A DNA stretch of 64,000 nucleotides from Limosilactobacillus oris (GTDB taxonomy: Bacteria; Bacillota; Bacilli; Lactobacillales; Lactobacillaceae): contig NZ_CP104398.1 of the NCBI RefSeq assembly GCF_025311495.1, positions 124,001-188,000 on the forward strand, read 5' to 3'. This document shows positions 1-8,638 of this stretch, in pieces. Below the pieces are notes generated by a model that saw nothing but the letters and a program-made list of their open reading frames with translations, ran no database searches and was not told the origin of the DNA. Position 1 is the stretch's first letter, and each line of letters begins with the position of its first letter. A program made the translations under genes and the position numbers.

Positions 1-2
1 TT

Positions 3-272
3 AAGATGGTCGACCTGGAACGGTCCGACGCGTCAAACTGGCTGATTGACGGCGATTCTTTGATTGCACCATTCCGTGCAATTCCTGGTTTGGGTCTGAG
101 CGTGGCAAAGCAAATTGTGGCGGCGCGGGAAGAGCGGCCATTCCTTTCAAAGGAAGAGCTGGCTGACCGGGGAAAGGTTTCCCAGACGCTCATCGATTTT
201 ATGACGGAGAACCATGTTATTGACCAATTACCGGATAGCAATCAGCTCGACCTGTTTTCTGACTTGGGTTAA
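3..272 (+). CDS. polC: DNA polymerase III alpha subunit PolC, C-terminal end (partial)
   Basis: This is the last 89 codons of PolC, the Gram-positive replicative DNA polymerase; the frame is already open at the window edge, so the gene starts upstream. The fragment carries the helix-hairpin-helix-like run [16 protein letters not shown] and ends [10 protein letters not shown], both typical of the PolC C-terminus. An ATG at 6 is internal and not a start. A hairpin with a short T run at 336-366 probably ends the transcript. Identification rests on the recognisable tail alone, since the catalytic domains lie outside the window. Confidence 0.9.
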   Translation, partial: KMVDLERSDASNWLIDGDSLIAPFRAIPGLGLSVAKQIVAAREERPFLSKEELADRGKVSQTLIDFMTENHVIDQLPDSNQLDLFSDLG

Positions 273-335
273 AATACGAAAATAATTATAGCTGCCTTGC
301 TGCCCTCGTTATGGGGCAACAAAGGGGCAAAAATG

Positions 336-366
336 AGAGGCTGGGAACCACTCCAGCCTCTTTGCT
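336..366 (+). terminator. Intrinsic terminator after polC
   Basis: An AGAGGCTGG arm pairs with CCAGCCTCT across a 7-nt loop and is followed by TTTGCTATTTT. The U-tract is interrupted, so strength is uncertain. It forms the 5' part of a dispersed repeat also present at 13349-13427. Confidence 0.6.
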
Positions 367-423
367 ATTTTAAAGGTAATAAAATGCTACAACGCAGTAG
401 CTGGCAGCTTAAATAGGCTAGCG
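336..423. repeat. Dispersed intergenic repeat, copy A
   Basis: The stretch shares its order of blocks with 13349-13427: AGAGGCTGGGAA, a CTCTTT end of the hairpin, a TTTTAAAG block, AAAATGC, and finally AAATAGGCTAGC. The match is imperfect but collinear over about 80 nt. Both copies lie between genes and begin with a terminator-like hairpin. Confidence 0.5.
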
Positions 424-447
424 CTGACCCTTATTATTTTAAAAGGA

Positions 448-476
448 TTGAGTTCCAGGATTAATTATAGTATCAT
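448..476 (+). promoter_or_regulatory. Promoter of sbcDC
   Basis: A TTGAGT -35 and a TATCAT -10 are separated by 17 nt. They sit just upstream of the LexA-like box and about 60 nt before the sbcD start. Confidence 0.45.
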
Positions 477-481
477 CAATA

Positions 482-495
482 CGAACGTATGTTTT
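482..495 (+). promoter_or_regulatory. LexA (SOS) box upstream of sbcDC
   Basis: CGAAC-GTAT-GTTTT fits the Firmicutes LexA/DinR operator (CGAAC-N4-GTTYG) with one mismatch at the last base. It lies between the predicted -10 and the sbcD ribosome-binding site. The Bacillus subtilis sbcDC operon is a known SOS target, which supports the call. Confidence 0.6.
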
Positions 496-534
496 GGATG
501 AGCGGGGAAGTTCACCCGCAAAGAGGAGGATACA

Positions 535-1653
535 ATGCGCTTTTTACATACTGCTGATTGGCATATTGGCAAGACTTTGAATGAATTCAGTTTGTTGGAA
601 GACCAGCAGGCAGTGTTTGCCCAAATCGAACAAATCGCTCAGCAAGAGCAGGTAGATGCAGTTGTGGTGGCGGGGGATCTTTACGACCGGAGTATCCCCA
701 GTGAGGCAGCTGTGAAGGAGTTGAATGGGATGCTACGGCGCCTTAATTTAACAGACCACTTCCCAGTGCTGGCAATCAGTGGCAACCATGACTCGGCCAC
801 CCGCCTTAGCACGGGAGCTGACTGGTTTGCCCGCAGCTCATTTTATTTGAACACGGACCTGGCAAGCGCTTTTACCCCGGTGACTATTAAGGATACCCAG
901 TTTTTCCTGCTGCCGTTTTTTGGCATTCAGGCCGTGCGGAACTACTTTCATGATGAGCGCATTAAAACCGTCAATGACGCAATGGAGAGAATTGTGGCAG
1001 AAATGCAGAAGGCTTTTTTAGCCGATAAGCACCATGTCCTGGTAGCGCACTTCTTTGCCGCGGGCAGTCAGCGCACTGCTGATTCCGAAACGCTGATTGA
1101 AGTTGGCGGCCTGAGTGCTGTGGCGACTTCCCTGTTAGCACCGTTTGATTACGTGGCGTTGGGACACCTCCATAACCGAAATGCCTTGAACGAAGAGCGC
1201 ATTAAGTATAGTGGTTCGCCATTGAAGTTCTCGGTTTCAGAGGCGCGACAAGAAAAGGGAGTCTGGTTGGTTGATACGGACCCGTTTGCAGTTCAGTGGC
1301 TTCCCCTGGAGCCGCTTCATGATATTACGCTCTTAAAGGCCAGCTTTAAGGAACTGATGGCTAATGCTAAGGGCTATCCGGCAACGGATTTCTACGACAT
1401 TGAGTTAACAGACTGGGAGCGGATTCCTGATGTGTTGAATAAGTTGCGGACAGTTTTTCCTAAAATCGTTAGTCTCCATCGCACCCACCAGGCTCAGCAA
1501 TTGGCACTGAACCCTCAAAAGCATCGGGTGACAGAATCACCGTTGGACTTGCTGGCTGATTTTTATTCCCAGACTTTAGGAGGCAAGTTAAGTCCGGCGC
1601 AGTATCGATGGGCGGAGGAAGCCCTCACCGAGGCCACTAAGGAGGAACAGTAA
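535..1653 (+). CDS. sbcD: Exonuclease subunit SbcD (Mre11-like)
   Basis: SbcD is the nuclease half of the SbcCD (Rad50/Mre11) complex, which opens DNA hairpins and trims blocked double-strand ends in the cytoplasm. The 372-residue protein shows the metallophosphoesterase motifs in order: ADWHIG near residue 8, GDLYDR near 47, GNHD near 83 and GHLHN near 210, supplying the two-metal site. ATG at 535 follows AAAGAGGAGG at good spacing. Its stop overlaps the sbcC start in TAATG, so the two are co-translated. The operon carries a LexA-like box at 482, implying DNA-damage induction. Confidence 0.95.
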   Translation: MRFLHTADWHIGKTLNEFSLLEDQQAVFAQIEQIAQQEQVDAVVVAGDLYDRSIPSEAAVKELNGMLRRLNLTDHFPVLAISGNHDSATRLSTGADWFARSSFYLNTDLASAFTPVTIKDTQFFLLPFFGIQAVRNYFHDERIKTVNDAMERIVAEMQKAFLADKHHVLVAHFFAAGSQRTADSETLIEVGGLSAVATSLLAPFDYVALGHLHNRNALNEERIKYSGSPLKFSVSEARQEKGVWLVDTDPFAVQWLPLEPLHDITLLKASFKELMANAKGYPATDFYDIELTDWERIPDVLNKLRTVFPKIVSLHRTHQAQQLALNPQKHRVTESPLDLLADFYSQTLGGKLSPAQYRWAEEALTEATKEEQ

Positions 1654-4600
1654 TGCGTCCATTAAAGTTAGAATTACAGTACTTTGGCCCCTACGAGCAC
1701 GAAACAGTAGATTTTACCCAGTTTCCTGACCAGTCGTTATTTTTGGTGGCGGGGAACACTGGGGCCGGCAAAACAACCATCTTTGATGCCATGTGCTATG
1801 CCCTTTTTGGTCAAACGACCAGCGATCGTGACCGGTCAGCGGCAGCGTTGCGGTCAGATTTTGCCCCTGCCGACCAGGAGACCCGGGTCACGTTTACCTT
1901 TACCCACCAGGGAAAGGATTACCAAATTATGCGACGGCCCAAGCAGGTTCTGAAAGGACGTCGCGGTAACCTTGTTGAGCATAACCAGGCGGTCAGCCTG
2001 CGTTATCCACTCACTGGTAATCAGCCGCAAGAGATCACTAAAATCAAGGAAGCCGATACCTTCATCGGTGACTTGCTAAACCTGACACGGGACCAGTTTA
2101 AGCAGATTGTCTTACTACCGCAGGGGAAATTTCGCCAGTTTTTAGATTCGGATAGCAATACCAAGGAACGCCTCCTGCGGGATTTGTTCAATACCGGTCG
2201 CTATGCGCGGTGGACTCAGGCTCTGCGGGAAAAGCTAAGTCAACGTAAAAAGGGGATAGAAGTTCAACAAACTAAACTCCAGTCGCTTAAAGAAAATGTT
2301 CCTGACATTGATGCCGGAGTCAATACAACCGAATGGCTCCACCGTGTTAAGGGGCGGGTCACGGAATTAAATGAAGAATTGGCAGTAAAAAATGCCCAGG
2401 AACGTCGGCAGCAAGGAGTTATCAAGGACCTTACTGATCGTTTACACACGGAGAAGGAGCTAGCGGCCAACCTGGCAGCCTTGGCCCAGCTGAAAAAAGC
2501 GGCTACCCAATTAGCTAGCCGCAGGGCGGAACTCACGACTGTTGAAAAACGGGTTGCCGACTTGGAATGGTTCCAGGAACACCAAACGGACTACCAACGG
2601 TGGCACGATGGTCAAAACCAACTTGCCAAACTTGATCAGGGCTACCAGCAGGCTACCGACCTCCTCGCTGACCTAACTGACCAGCAAGGGCAACTACAAG
2701 GCGAAGAAGAAGCGGTTCAAGGACAGCAGCCTGAAATTGACCAGCTTCACGAACGTTGCCTGACGTTGCAGCGTCAGTTGCCATTATTTGCGGAAGCTGA
2801 TCGTCTGGCAGCTGAGCTTTCTCAGGCGACAACAGACTACCAGCAGCAACGGCAAAAGCAGGAGAATAGGCAACAATTATTGGCAGTTAAACAGGACCAG
2901 TTGAAAGAACTGGATCAGCAGTTGACTGCCCATAAGGATTTAGCGCAACGTCGACTGGACCTTACAAAGCAGCTAAGCCAGCAGGAAAAACTGGCAGCGG
3001 AGGGTGAGCGGCTTGACCAGTTGCTCCTGGAGCGTGACCGGCAACAAGAACGCCAGCAGGAGCTAGCAGCCAGTCTTACCCGGAGCACGGAGGCGGCGAA
3101 GGAGGCAACTGCAACGTTAACTGACTTGGACGATCGTTTTGCACGCCAGCAAATTGCGCGGCTTGCAAGGAAGCTCAAGCCGGGGACTCCCTGTCCGGTT
3201 TGCGGCTCGTTAGATCACCCGCACTTGGCAGTGCCCGCTGAGGATACGGGAACACTGGTTACTGAAGAGGACGTCGAGACGGCTACCAAAGCTGCCCAAA
3301 AACAGCAACAGACAGTTGTGCACTATCAGGAACAACTGGCGACGGCACGCCAACAAGTGAAGAAATTGGACCAGCAGCTAACGGCTAGTCAGGCTACGGT
3401 AGCCCAGCTGCTGTCCGCGGATAGTTTGCCCGCCGGTTGGCAGCAGCTGATTGCTGACCGCCAGCAGCAACTGACGACAGCTGACCATGACCTGCGGAAG
3501 CTAGAGGGGGCGGTTCAAGAATGGCAGCAGCAGGCAACGGAGCTTCGTCAGAAGATAGCCGCTGATCAGCCAGCTATTCAACAGCTGACTACTGAATTAG
3601 CAGCTACCCAGCAGGAGCTCATTAGGAAGCAGACCGTCCTGCAGGAAAAACGGGGCCAGCTACCAGCCGACCTGGCAACGGAACAAGCTGCCCAGAAACA
3701 GTTAAGCAAGTGGCAAACGCGGGTTGCCGAGTTCGAACAGCAGGAAAAAAGAATTCAAGGCCAGCTCCAGAATGTCCGGCAGGATTTGGCAGCTGCCCAG
3801 AGTCGGGCAGGACAGTTTAAGCACGACGCTAGCGAATTGAGACAGACCCAGGTCCAACGCCGTGCTGACTTAGTAGGACGATTAGCAGAGCGTGATTCGC
3901 AGCTTGGCTGGGCCTTCTGGCAAGAATCAGCGGAGCACTTAGTCCAGCTGCCCAAACTGCGCCAGCAAGTCAAGGACTTTCACGACCAGCTTCGTGACAA
4001 CCAAGTCCAGCAAGAACACCTGCGGGACTTGGTTGCTGATCAGCCAACACCCGACTTAACGGCACGGCGGGCCCAGCTTGCAGCAGCCCAGCAGCAAGCG
4101 GCTGACCAGCAACAATCAATTGGTCAGCTAAAAAGTCGGCTAACTGCACTTCAAGACAACCAGCAGAAGGTAGTTAAACTGTTGGCCCAGACAGATAAAG
4201 CCGATGAGCAGGTAAACCAGTTGCAGACACTGACAGATGTGATTGCCGGCAACACGGAGAACCATCTCAGCTTAGAGCGCTACGTGCTCCAGGCCTATTT
4301 CCAGGACGTCCTGGAAGCTGCAAATGTTCAACTGGCACGGCTGACCAATGGCCGCTACCAGTTTGAATTAGCTACCGAAAGTCACGGTGCGGGGGCCAAG
4401 TGGAGTGGGCTTGAGGTCAACGTTTATGACGACAATGCAGGCAAGACTAGGAGTGCCCGGACACTCTCTGGCGGAGAGAGCTTTATGGCCTCGTTAGCCT
4501 TGGCCCTCGCCCTCTGTCAAATCATTCAGGAGCAGAGTGGCGGCATCAGTATCGATGCTCTTTTTATCGACGAGGGCTTTGGCTCGCTGGATCAGCAAGC

Positions 4601-4757
4601 GCTTGCTGATGCTTTGCAGGCATTACAAGAACTAGAGGGTCACCGGATGATCGGCATTATCAGCCACGTTACAGAATTAGAGGACCAGATTCCTGACCAG
4701 CTGCTGGTCCGTTCATTAAACGGGCGGAGTACAGTCAGCTACCAGCACGAATTATAA
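1653..4757 (+). CDS. sbcC: Exonuclease subunit SbcC (Rad50-like ATPase)
   Basis: SbcC is the SMC-like ATPase partner of SbcD. The 1034-residue protein has Walker A GNTGAGKTT near residue 34 and two long Gln-rich coiled-coil arms. Between the arms, near residue 514, lies a zinc hook CPVC where two SbcC molecules dock. The ABC signature LSGGES is near 938 and Walker B ALFIDEGF near 967. Length and architecture match the family. The start overlaps the sbcD stop by one base, with AAGGAGG upstream inside sbcD. No strong terminator follows before the next gene. Confidence 0.95.
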   Translation: MRPLKLELQYFGPYEHETVDFTQFPDQSLFLVAGNTGAGKTTIFDAMCYALFGQTTSDRDRSAAALRSDFAPADQETRVTFTFTHQGKDYQIMRRPKQVLKGRRGNLVEHNQAVSLRYPLTGNQPQEITKIKEADTFIGDLLNLTRDQFKQIVLLPQGKFRQFLDSDSNTKERLLRDLFNTGRYARWTQALREKLSQRKKGIEVQQTKLQSLKENVPDIDAGVNTTEWLHRVKGRVTELNEELAVKNAQERRQQGVIKDLTDRLHTEKELAANLAALAQLKKAATQLASRRAELTTVEKRVADLEWFQEHQTDYQRWHDGQNQLAKLDQGYQQATDLLADLTDQQGQLQGEEEAVQGQQPEIDQLHERCLTLQRQLPLFAEADRLAAELSQATTDYQQQRQKQENRQQLLAVKQDQLKELDQQLTAHKDLAQRRLDLTKQLSQQEKLAAEGERLDQLLLERDRQQERQQELAASLTRSTEAAKEATATLTDLDDRFARQQIARLARKLKPGTPCPVCGSLDHPHLAVPAEDTGTLVTEEDVETATKAAQKQQQTVVHYQEQLATARQQVKKLDQQLTASQATVAQLLSADSLPAGWQQLIADRQQQLTTADHDLRKLEGAVQEWQQQATELRQKIAADQPAIQQLTTELAATQQELIRKQTVLQEKRGQLPADLATEQAAQKQLSKWQTRVAEFEQQEKRIQGQLQNVRQDLAAAQSRAGQFKHDASELRQTQVQRRADLVGRLAERDSQLGWAFWQESAEHLVQLPKLRQQVKDFHDQLRDNQVQQEHLRDLVADQPTPDLTARRAQLAAAQQQAADQQQSIGQLKSRLTALQDNQQKVVKLLAQTDKADEQVNQLQTLTDVIAGNTENHLSLERYVLQAYFQDVLEAANVQLARLTNGRYQFELATESHGAGAKWSGLEVNVYDDNAGKTRSARTLSGGESFMASLALALALCQIIQEQSGGISIDALFIDEGFGSLDQQALADALQALQELEGHRMIGIISHVTELEDQIPDQLLVRSLNGRSTVSYQHEL

Positions 4758-4842
4758 ATTTGCAACATCGTAGAAATAACCCCGTTTGTTGGGGATAAGA
4801 GTGCTACAATTAAAATAATTATAAGATTTAGGGGTTATTATT

Positions 4843-6261
4843 ATTTCTAATAATACAAAGCCCAAAAAGCTCTCATTTATTTCAATCTATTTTCTGGGCA
4901 TTAATGGGGTAATTGGTTCAGGAACTTTCCTCTTGCCTTCCGTCATCTATCGTTATATGAACCTCTCGGCCGTTCTGGTGTTATTGTGTACTGCCCTGAC
5001 GGTTTCGCTGATTGCGCTATGCTATGCGGACCTAGCCAGCCGGTTTACCGGTTTGGGTGCTGCCTGGTTATATTCCTACCATGCTTTTGGCCGTTTTACC
5101 GGCTATGAGTTAGGAATCTTTACCTGGTTCCTCGGCTGCTGTACTCTTTCCGCCGAAATCGTTGCTCTGCTGACGACCATGAAGAGTTTCCTGCCAGTAT
5201 TTGATAATCGCCTGGTGTACTATGCCGCTGCCTTTGGGTTGATTATCCTGTTTGCGGTAATTAACTTCTTCGGCCGCAGTCTCGTTAAGGCAGTCAATAA
5301 TTTATCCGCCGCTGTTAAGATTTTGACCCTGCTGGTTTTTATTATCGTGGGGGTCTTCTTCGTCCATGGCGCTAATTATTCACCGGTAATTCCGGCTGCG
5401 GCCCTGACGGGGGCTGGTCCTTTTCTGAAACACTTTGGGGCGGCCTTCACGCCGATTTTCTACCTGTTTACCGGCTTTTCATTCCTGCCGATTGCCGCTA
5501 AACAGATGAAGAACCCAGAGAAGAATATTCCCCGGGTCTTGGTGGCAGTGATGGTTAGTGTTACTATCTTAGACGCGTTAATGATGCTAGTGGCGATTGG
5601 TATTTCTGGTCACCACTTAGCTGGGTATTCGACTCCGCTAGCGAATGCGTTTGGTACCGCAATTGGGAAGTGGGGCTACTCGCTGATTATTGTCGGAATG
5701 CTGGTCAGCATCTTTGGGGTGGCCTTCAGCGCTTCGTTTAATACACCATCGCTGGTAGCTTCCCTAACAAATGAACACGGGATGCTGCCCAAGGCCTTTG
5801 GGAAGAAGAACAAGCACGATGCGCCATGGGTCGGAATCCTATTGACGGCAGCACTGTCAATTGCCTTTTCTAATCAAAGCTACTTATTCTTGGTATCATG
5901 TACGGTGTTAGCCTCCTTTATTCAGTATGTGCCATCGATTTTGGCGGTTGTCAAGTTTACGCACAGCAATGAGTATCCAACTCACGGCTTTAAGCTGCCA
6001 GGGCGGTATTTAATCCCCGCCTTTGCATTGTTGGTATCATGTTACATGGTTACCAACTTTACCACTGAAACACTGCTGCTGGGGACCTTTGTTGCCCTCC
6101 TGACTGCGGCAGCCTACTTCTTCATTCAACGGGACGAGGAAGCGGATAAACGGCATGCTCAGTTTCTTGCAGCCTTAAACAGGGGAAAAAGAAAAGTGAC
6201 TGACTTGTACTTCATGGCCGGTCATGATACAATAACTATGGTAAATAACTCGTTGGAGTGA
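4843..6261 (+). CDS. APC-family amino acid permease, probable ATT start
   Basis: This is a 12-segment amino acid/polyamine/organocation (APC) permease of the plasma membrane. The substrate is not inferable; the family imports or exchanges amino acids. The first in-frame ATG/GTG/TTG is TTG at 4933, but homologous sequence (KKLSFISIYFLGINGVIGSG, the unwound TM1 substrate motif) continues upstream to an in-frame stop at 4822. An AGGGG at 4830-4834 precedes ATT codons at 4840 and 4843, so I place the start at ATT 4843 (472 residues). A TTG start would remove the TM1 binding motif. The 3' end contains the promoter of the next operon. Confidence 0.8.
   Translation: MSNNTKPKKLSFISIYFLGINGVIGSGTFLLPSVIYRYMNLSAVLVLLCTALTVSLIALCYADLASRFTGLGAAWLYSYHAFGRFTGYELGIFTWFLGCCTLSAEIVALLTTMKSFLPVFDNRLVYYAAAFGLIILFAVINFFGRSLVKAVNNLSAAVKILTLLVFIIVGVFFVHGANYSPVIPAAALTGAGPFLKHFGAAFTPIFYLFTGFSFLPIAAKQMKNPEKNIPRVLVAVMVSVTILDALMMLVAIGISGHHLAGYSTPLANAFGTAIGKWGYSLIIVGMLVSIFGVAFSASFNTPSLVASLTNEHGMLPKAFGKKNKHDAPWVGILLTAALSIAFSNQSYLFLVSCTVLASFIQYVPSILAVVKFTHSNEYPTHGFKLPGRYLIPAFALLVSCYMVTNFTTETLLLGTFVALLTAAAYFFIQRDEEADKRHAQFLAALNRGKRKVTDLYFMAGHDTITMVNNSLE
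6205..6233 (+). promoter_or_regulatory. Promoter of the rimP-nusA-infB operon
   Basis: TTGTAC and TACAAT are spaced 17 nt apart, with a TGA just before the -10 (extended -10). The promoter lies inside the end of the permease gene and is the best candidate for the nusA operon. Confidence 0.6.
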
Positions 6262-6282
6262 GCAGCAATGCTCGCTCTTTTT
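6256..6282 (+). terminator. Terminator hairpin at the permease stop, within the rimP leader
   Basis: GAGTGAGC pairs with GCTCGCTC across a 6-nt loop and is followed by TTTTTATT. The permease stop codon TGA (6259-6261) lies in its left arm. Because the promoter at 6205 lies upstream, transcripts for rimP-nusA must pass this hairpin. Confidence 0.75.
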
Positions 6283-6309
6283 ATTGCAAATAATATGGAG
6301 GTGAGAAGG

Positions 6310-6783
6310 ATGAGTACAGTTACTGAGACCGTTACGGATTTAGTAACCCCGATTCTTGATGAGCACCATTTTTACTTATACGACATTGAATTTGTGAAAG
6401 AGGGCAAGAGTTGGTATCTTCGGGTATACATCGACAAGGATGGTGGAATCACGCTTGATGATTGTGCAACCGTAAGCGATCAGCTAAGCGAGGCCCTGGA
6501 TAGCGTTGAACCCGACCCGATTCCGCAGGCCTATTTCCTGGAAGTTTCGTCACCCGGCGCTGAGCGGCCACTCAAAAATGAAGCTGACTACCAGCGGGCG
6601 GTTAACCACTATATCCACGTTTCCCTGTACCAACAAATTGCTGGCAAGAAAGTCTATGAAGGGACCTTAATGGAGCTATCCGATAAGGAAATGACCTTGG
6701 ACTTTATGGATAAGACCCGGCACCGGCAAGTGGTAATTGACCGGAGCAAGGTGGCCAAAGCACGGTTAGCAATCAAGTTTTAA
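6310..6783 (+). CDS. rimP: Ribosome maturation factor RimP
   Basis: RimP assists 30S subunit assembly. The 157-residue protein has the N-terminal alpha/beta domain (start [12 protein letters not shown]), the conserved [12 protein letters not shown] stretch near residue 77, and a C-terminal SH3-like domain. I start at ATG 6310 because GGAGGTGAGAAGG lies just upstream; an upstream in-frame ATG at 6268 lies in the terminator hairpin. It is the first gene of the conserved rimP-nusA-rnpM-ylxQ-infB-rbfA operon. Transcription likely begins at 6205 and passes a terminator-like hairpin, which could give attenuation. Confidence 0.95.
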   Translation: MSTVTETVTDLVTPILDEHHFYLYDIEFVKEGKSWYLRVYIDKDGGITLDDCATVSDQLSEALDSVEPDPIPQAYFLEVSSPGAERPLKNEADYQRAVNHYIHVSLYQQIAGKKVYEGTLMELSDKEMTLDFMDKTRHRQVVIDRSKVAKARLAIKF

Positions 6784-6801
6784 TTAAAAGGAGTGTTCGA
6801 A

Positions 6802-7998
6802 GTGAGCAAGTCAAAAGTCAACAGCGAAATGATTGGCGCCCTAGACTACTTGGAAAAAGAAAAGGGGATCAAGAAGGAAGTCGTCATTGAGGCCTTAGAA
6901 CAGGCTCTGGAATCTGCCTACAAGCAGAACTACGGTGATAAGAACGTTGAAGTTGAGTTCAACGCAACGACTGGGAATATTAAGGTCTACGCCGTCAAAA
7001 CGATTACTGACGATGAAGAAAAAGTTGCTGCTGACAGCAACCAGTACATGAGCTTGGCCGAAGCCCGCAAGCTCCCCCATGGGCAGGGCTATGATGTTGA
7101 CGATCAGATTCGGGAAGAAGTAACGCCCCGCAATTTTGGGCGGATTGCTGCTCAAACTGCTAAACAAGTTGTTATGCAACGGCTCCGTGAGGAAGAGCGG
7201 CGAATCGTTTACGATAAGTACAAGACCTATGAAAACGAAATCATCACCGGTGAGGTTTCCCGAGAAGATAAGCGGTTTACTTACGTTGACTTAGGCGACG
7301 GTGTTGAAGGGGCAATGGGCTTCCGCGATAAGATGCCGAATGAGCATTACCGTGTTCATGACCGGATTCAGGTTTATGTATCGAAGGTTAATGATGACCG
7401 GCGGGGACCACAGATTTACGTTAGCCGGACTGCTCCAGAACTGCTGAAGCGGCTCTTTGAACGCGAAGTTCCAGAAATCAAGGACGGGACGGTCCTGATT
7501 GAAAACATCGCGCGGGAGGCTGGCGACCGGGCTAAGGTTGCGGTGTACTCCAACGATGATAATATCGATCCAGTCGGCACCTGTGTCGGTCCTCGTGGCT
7601 CCCGGGTTCAGGCGATTGTGAACGAGTTAGATGGCGAAAACATGGATATCGTGGAATACGTTAAGGATCCGGCGAAGTTTATCGCGAACGCCCTTAATCC
7701 AGCCGAAGTATTGGATGTTATCTTTAACGATCCGGTAACGATTGAACGTGAGGATGGCGAAGAAGAACAGGAGCGGTCCTGCACGGTGGTTGTTCCAGAT
7801 GACCAGCTCTCCTTGGCAATTGGGAAGCGGGGGCAGAATGCGCGCCTAGCAGCCCGGTTGACTAAGTACAAGATTGATATCAAGTCAGCTTCGGAAATGG
7901 AAGAACTCCAGGCCCAGGCAGAAACTGCCGAAGACCAGTCGCTGGTTGATGACCAGCCGCTGGTTGATGAAAACGACCAACCAGCCGATGAAGAATAA
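6802..7998 (+). CDS. nusA: Transcription termination/antitermination factor NusA
   Basis: NusA binds RNA polymerase and nascent RNA to modulate pausing, termination and antitermination. The 398-residue protein has the N-terminal polymerase-binding domain (GALDYLEKEKG), an S1 domain near residues 135-200, and two KH domains including VGPRGSRVQAI and LAIGKRGQNARLAARL. As in other Firmicutes it lacks the acidic repeats of E. coli NusA, but ends in a short acidic tail with a repeated PLVDE-type motif. GTG 6802 is chosen because AAAAGGAG at 6786 gives proper spacing; the GTG at 6793 abuts that site. Confidence 0.95.
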   Translation: MSKSKVNSEMIGALDYLEKEKGIKKEVVIEALEQALESAYKQNYGDKNVEVEFNATTGNIKVYAVKTITDDEEKVAADSNQYMSLAEARKLPHGQGYDVDDQIREEVTPRNFGRIAAQTAKQVVMQRLREEERRIVYDKYKTYENEIITGEVSREDKRFTYVDLGDGVEGAMGFRDKMPNEHYRVHDRIQVYVSKVNDDRRGPQIYVSRTAPELLKRLFEREVPEIKDGTVLIENIAREAGDRAKVAVYSNDDNIDPVGTCVGPRGSRVQAIVNELDGENMDIVEYVKDPAKFIANALNPAEVLDVIFNDPVTIEREDGEEEQERSCTVVVPDDQLSLAIGKRGQNARLAARLTKYKIDIKSASEMEELQAQAETAEDQSLVDDQPLVDENDQPADEE

Positions 7999-8018
7999 TT
8001 GAGCAATAGGGTGAAAAA

Positions 8019-8324
8019 ATGAAAAAGAGAAAAGTACCAATGCGCAAGGATATCGTCACGGGGGAAATGATGCCCAAGCGGCAACTAATCCGGGTTGTGA
8101 AGAACAAGGAAGATGAGGTTTCCCTAGACCCAACTGGTAAGAAGGCGGGGCGTGGCGCCTACATCGCCGTGGACGTAGAGATTGCTAAGCGGGCGAGGGC
8201 GGAAAAGACCTTTGAAAAAGCCTTCCATGTTAAACTAGATGATGAGTTTTATGATGAACTGATCAAGTACACTGACCACTTACAGGCCCGTCAAGAGTTA
8301 TTTGGCAACGATGGCAAAAAGTAA
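8019..8324 (+). CDS. rnpM: YlxR-family RNA-binding protein (RNase P modulator RnpM)
   Basis: This is a 101-residue basic protein of the YlxR/DUF448 family. Family members bind RNA, and the Bacillus member was recently described as a modulator of RNase P. It has the family core KKRKVPMRKDIVTGEMMPKRQLIRVV at its N-terminus (read here in two overlapping motifs, RKVPMRKD and KRQLIRVV) and the GRGAYI motif near residue 45. It follows nusA by about 20 nt and overlaps ylxQ, as in most Firmicutes. Function here is by family and context. Confidence 0.9.
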   Translation: MKKRKVPMRKDIVTGEMMPKRQLIRVVKNKEDEVSLDPTGKKAGRGAYIAVDVEIAKRARAEKTFEKAFHVKLDDEFYDELIKYTDHLQARQELFGNDGKK

Positions 8325-8625
8325 CGATCAGCAGGTACTGAGCTTACTCGGACTGGCCCGCCGCGCGCGCCAACTGGTAAGTGGAGAAGCAATTGTTTTA
8401 AAAAATATTCAAACTAATCAGGCAAAGTTTGTGTTTTTAGCAAAGGACGCGGGCAAGGCAACGAGCAAGAAGTTCACTGATAAGTGCCACACTTACCATG
8501 TGCCCTGCTCCCAAGAATTTACTAAAAGCCAGCTCAGTCAGGCAACGGGCCAATCACGGACCGTTATTGGTGTTGTCCAACCAGGTTTTGCAAGAAAGTT
8601 TGAGGAATTACTGAGAATGGAATAA
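8311..8625 (+). CDS. ylxQ: L7Ae-family ribosome-associated protein YlxQ
   Basis: This is a 104-residue L7Ae/L30e-fold protein, a family that recognises kink-turn RNAs. The [14 protein letters not shown] start and the [14 protein letters not shown] segment are typical. I prefer ATG 8311, which overlaps the rnpM stop by 14 nt; a TTG at 8302 is possible. No strong Shine-Dalgarno is seen, so translation is probably coupled to rnpM. It is embedded between rnpM and infB, supporting a role in the translation apparatus, though the RNA partner is unknown. Confidence 0.9.
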   Translation: MAKSNDQQVLSLLGLARRARQLVSGEAIVLKNIQTNQAKFVFLAKDAGKATSKKFTDKCHTYHVPCSQEFTKSQLSQATGQSRTVIGVVQPGFARKFEELLRME

Positions 8626-8638
8626 GGAGAGTGAGCGT

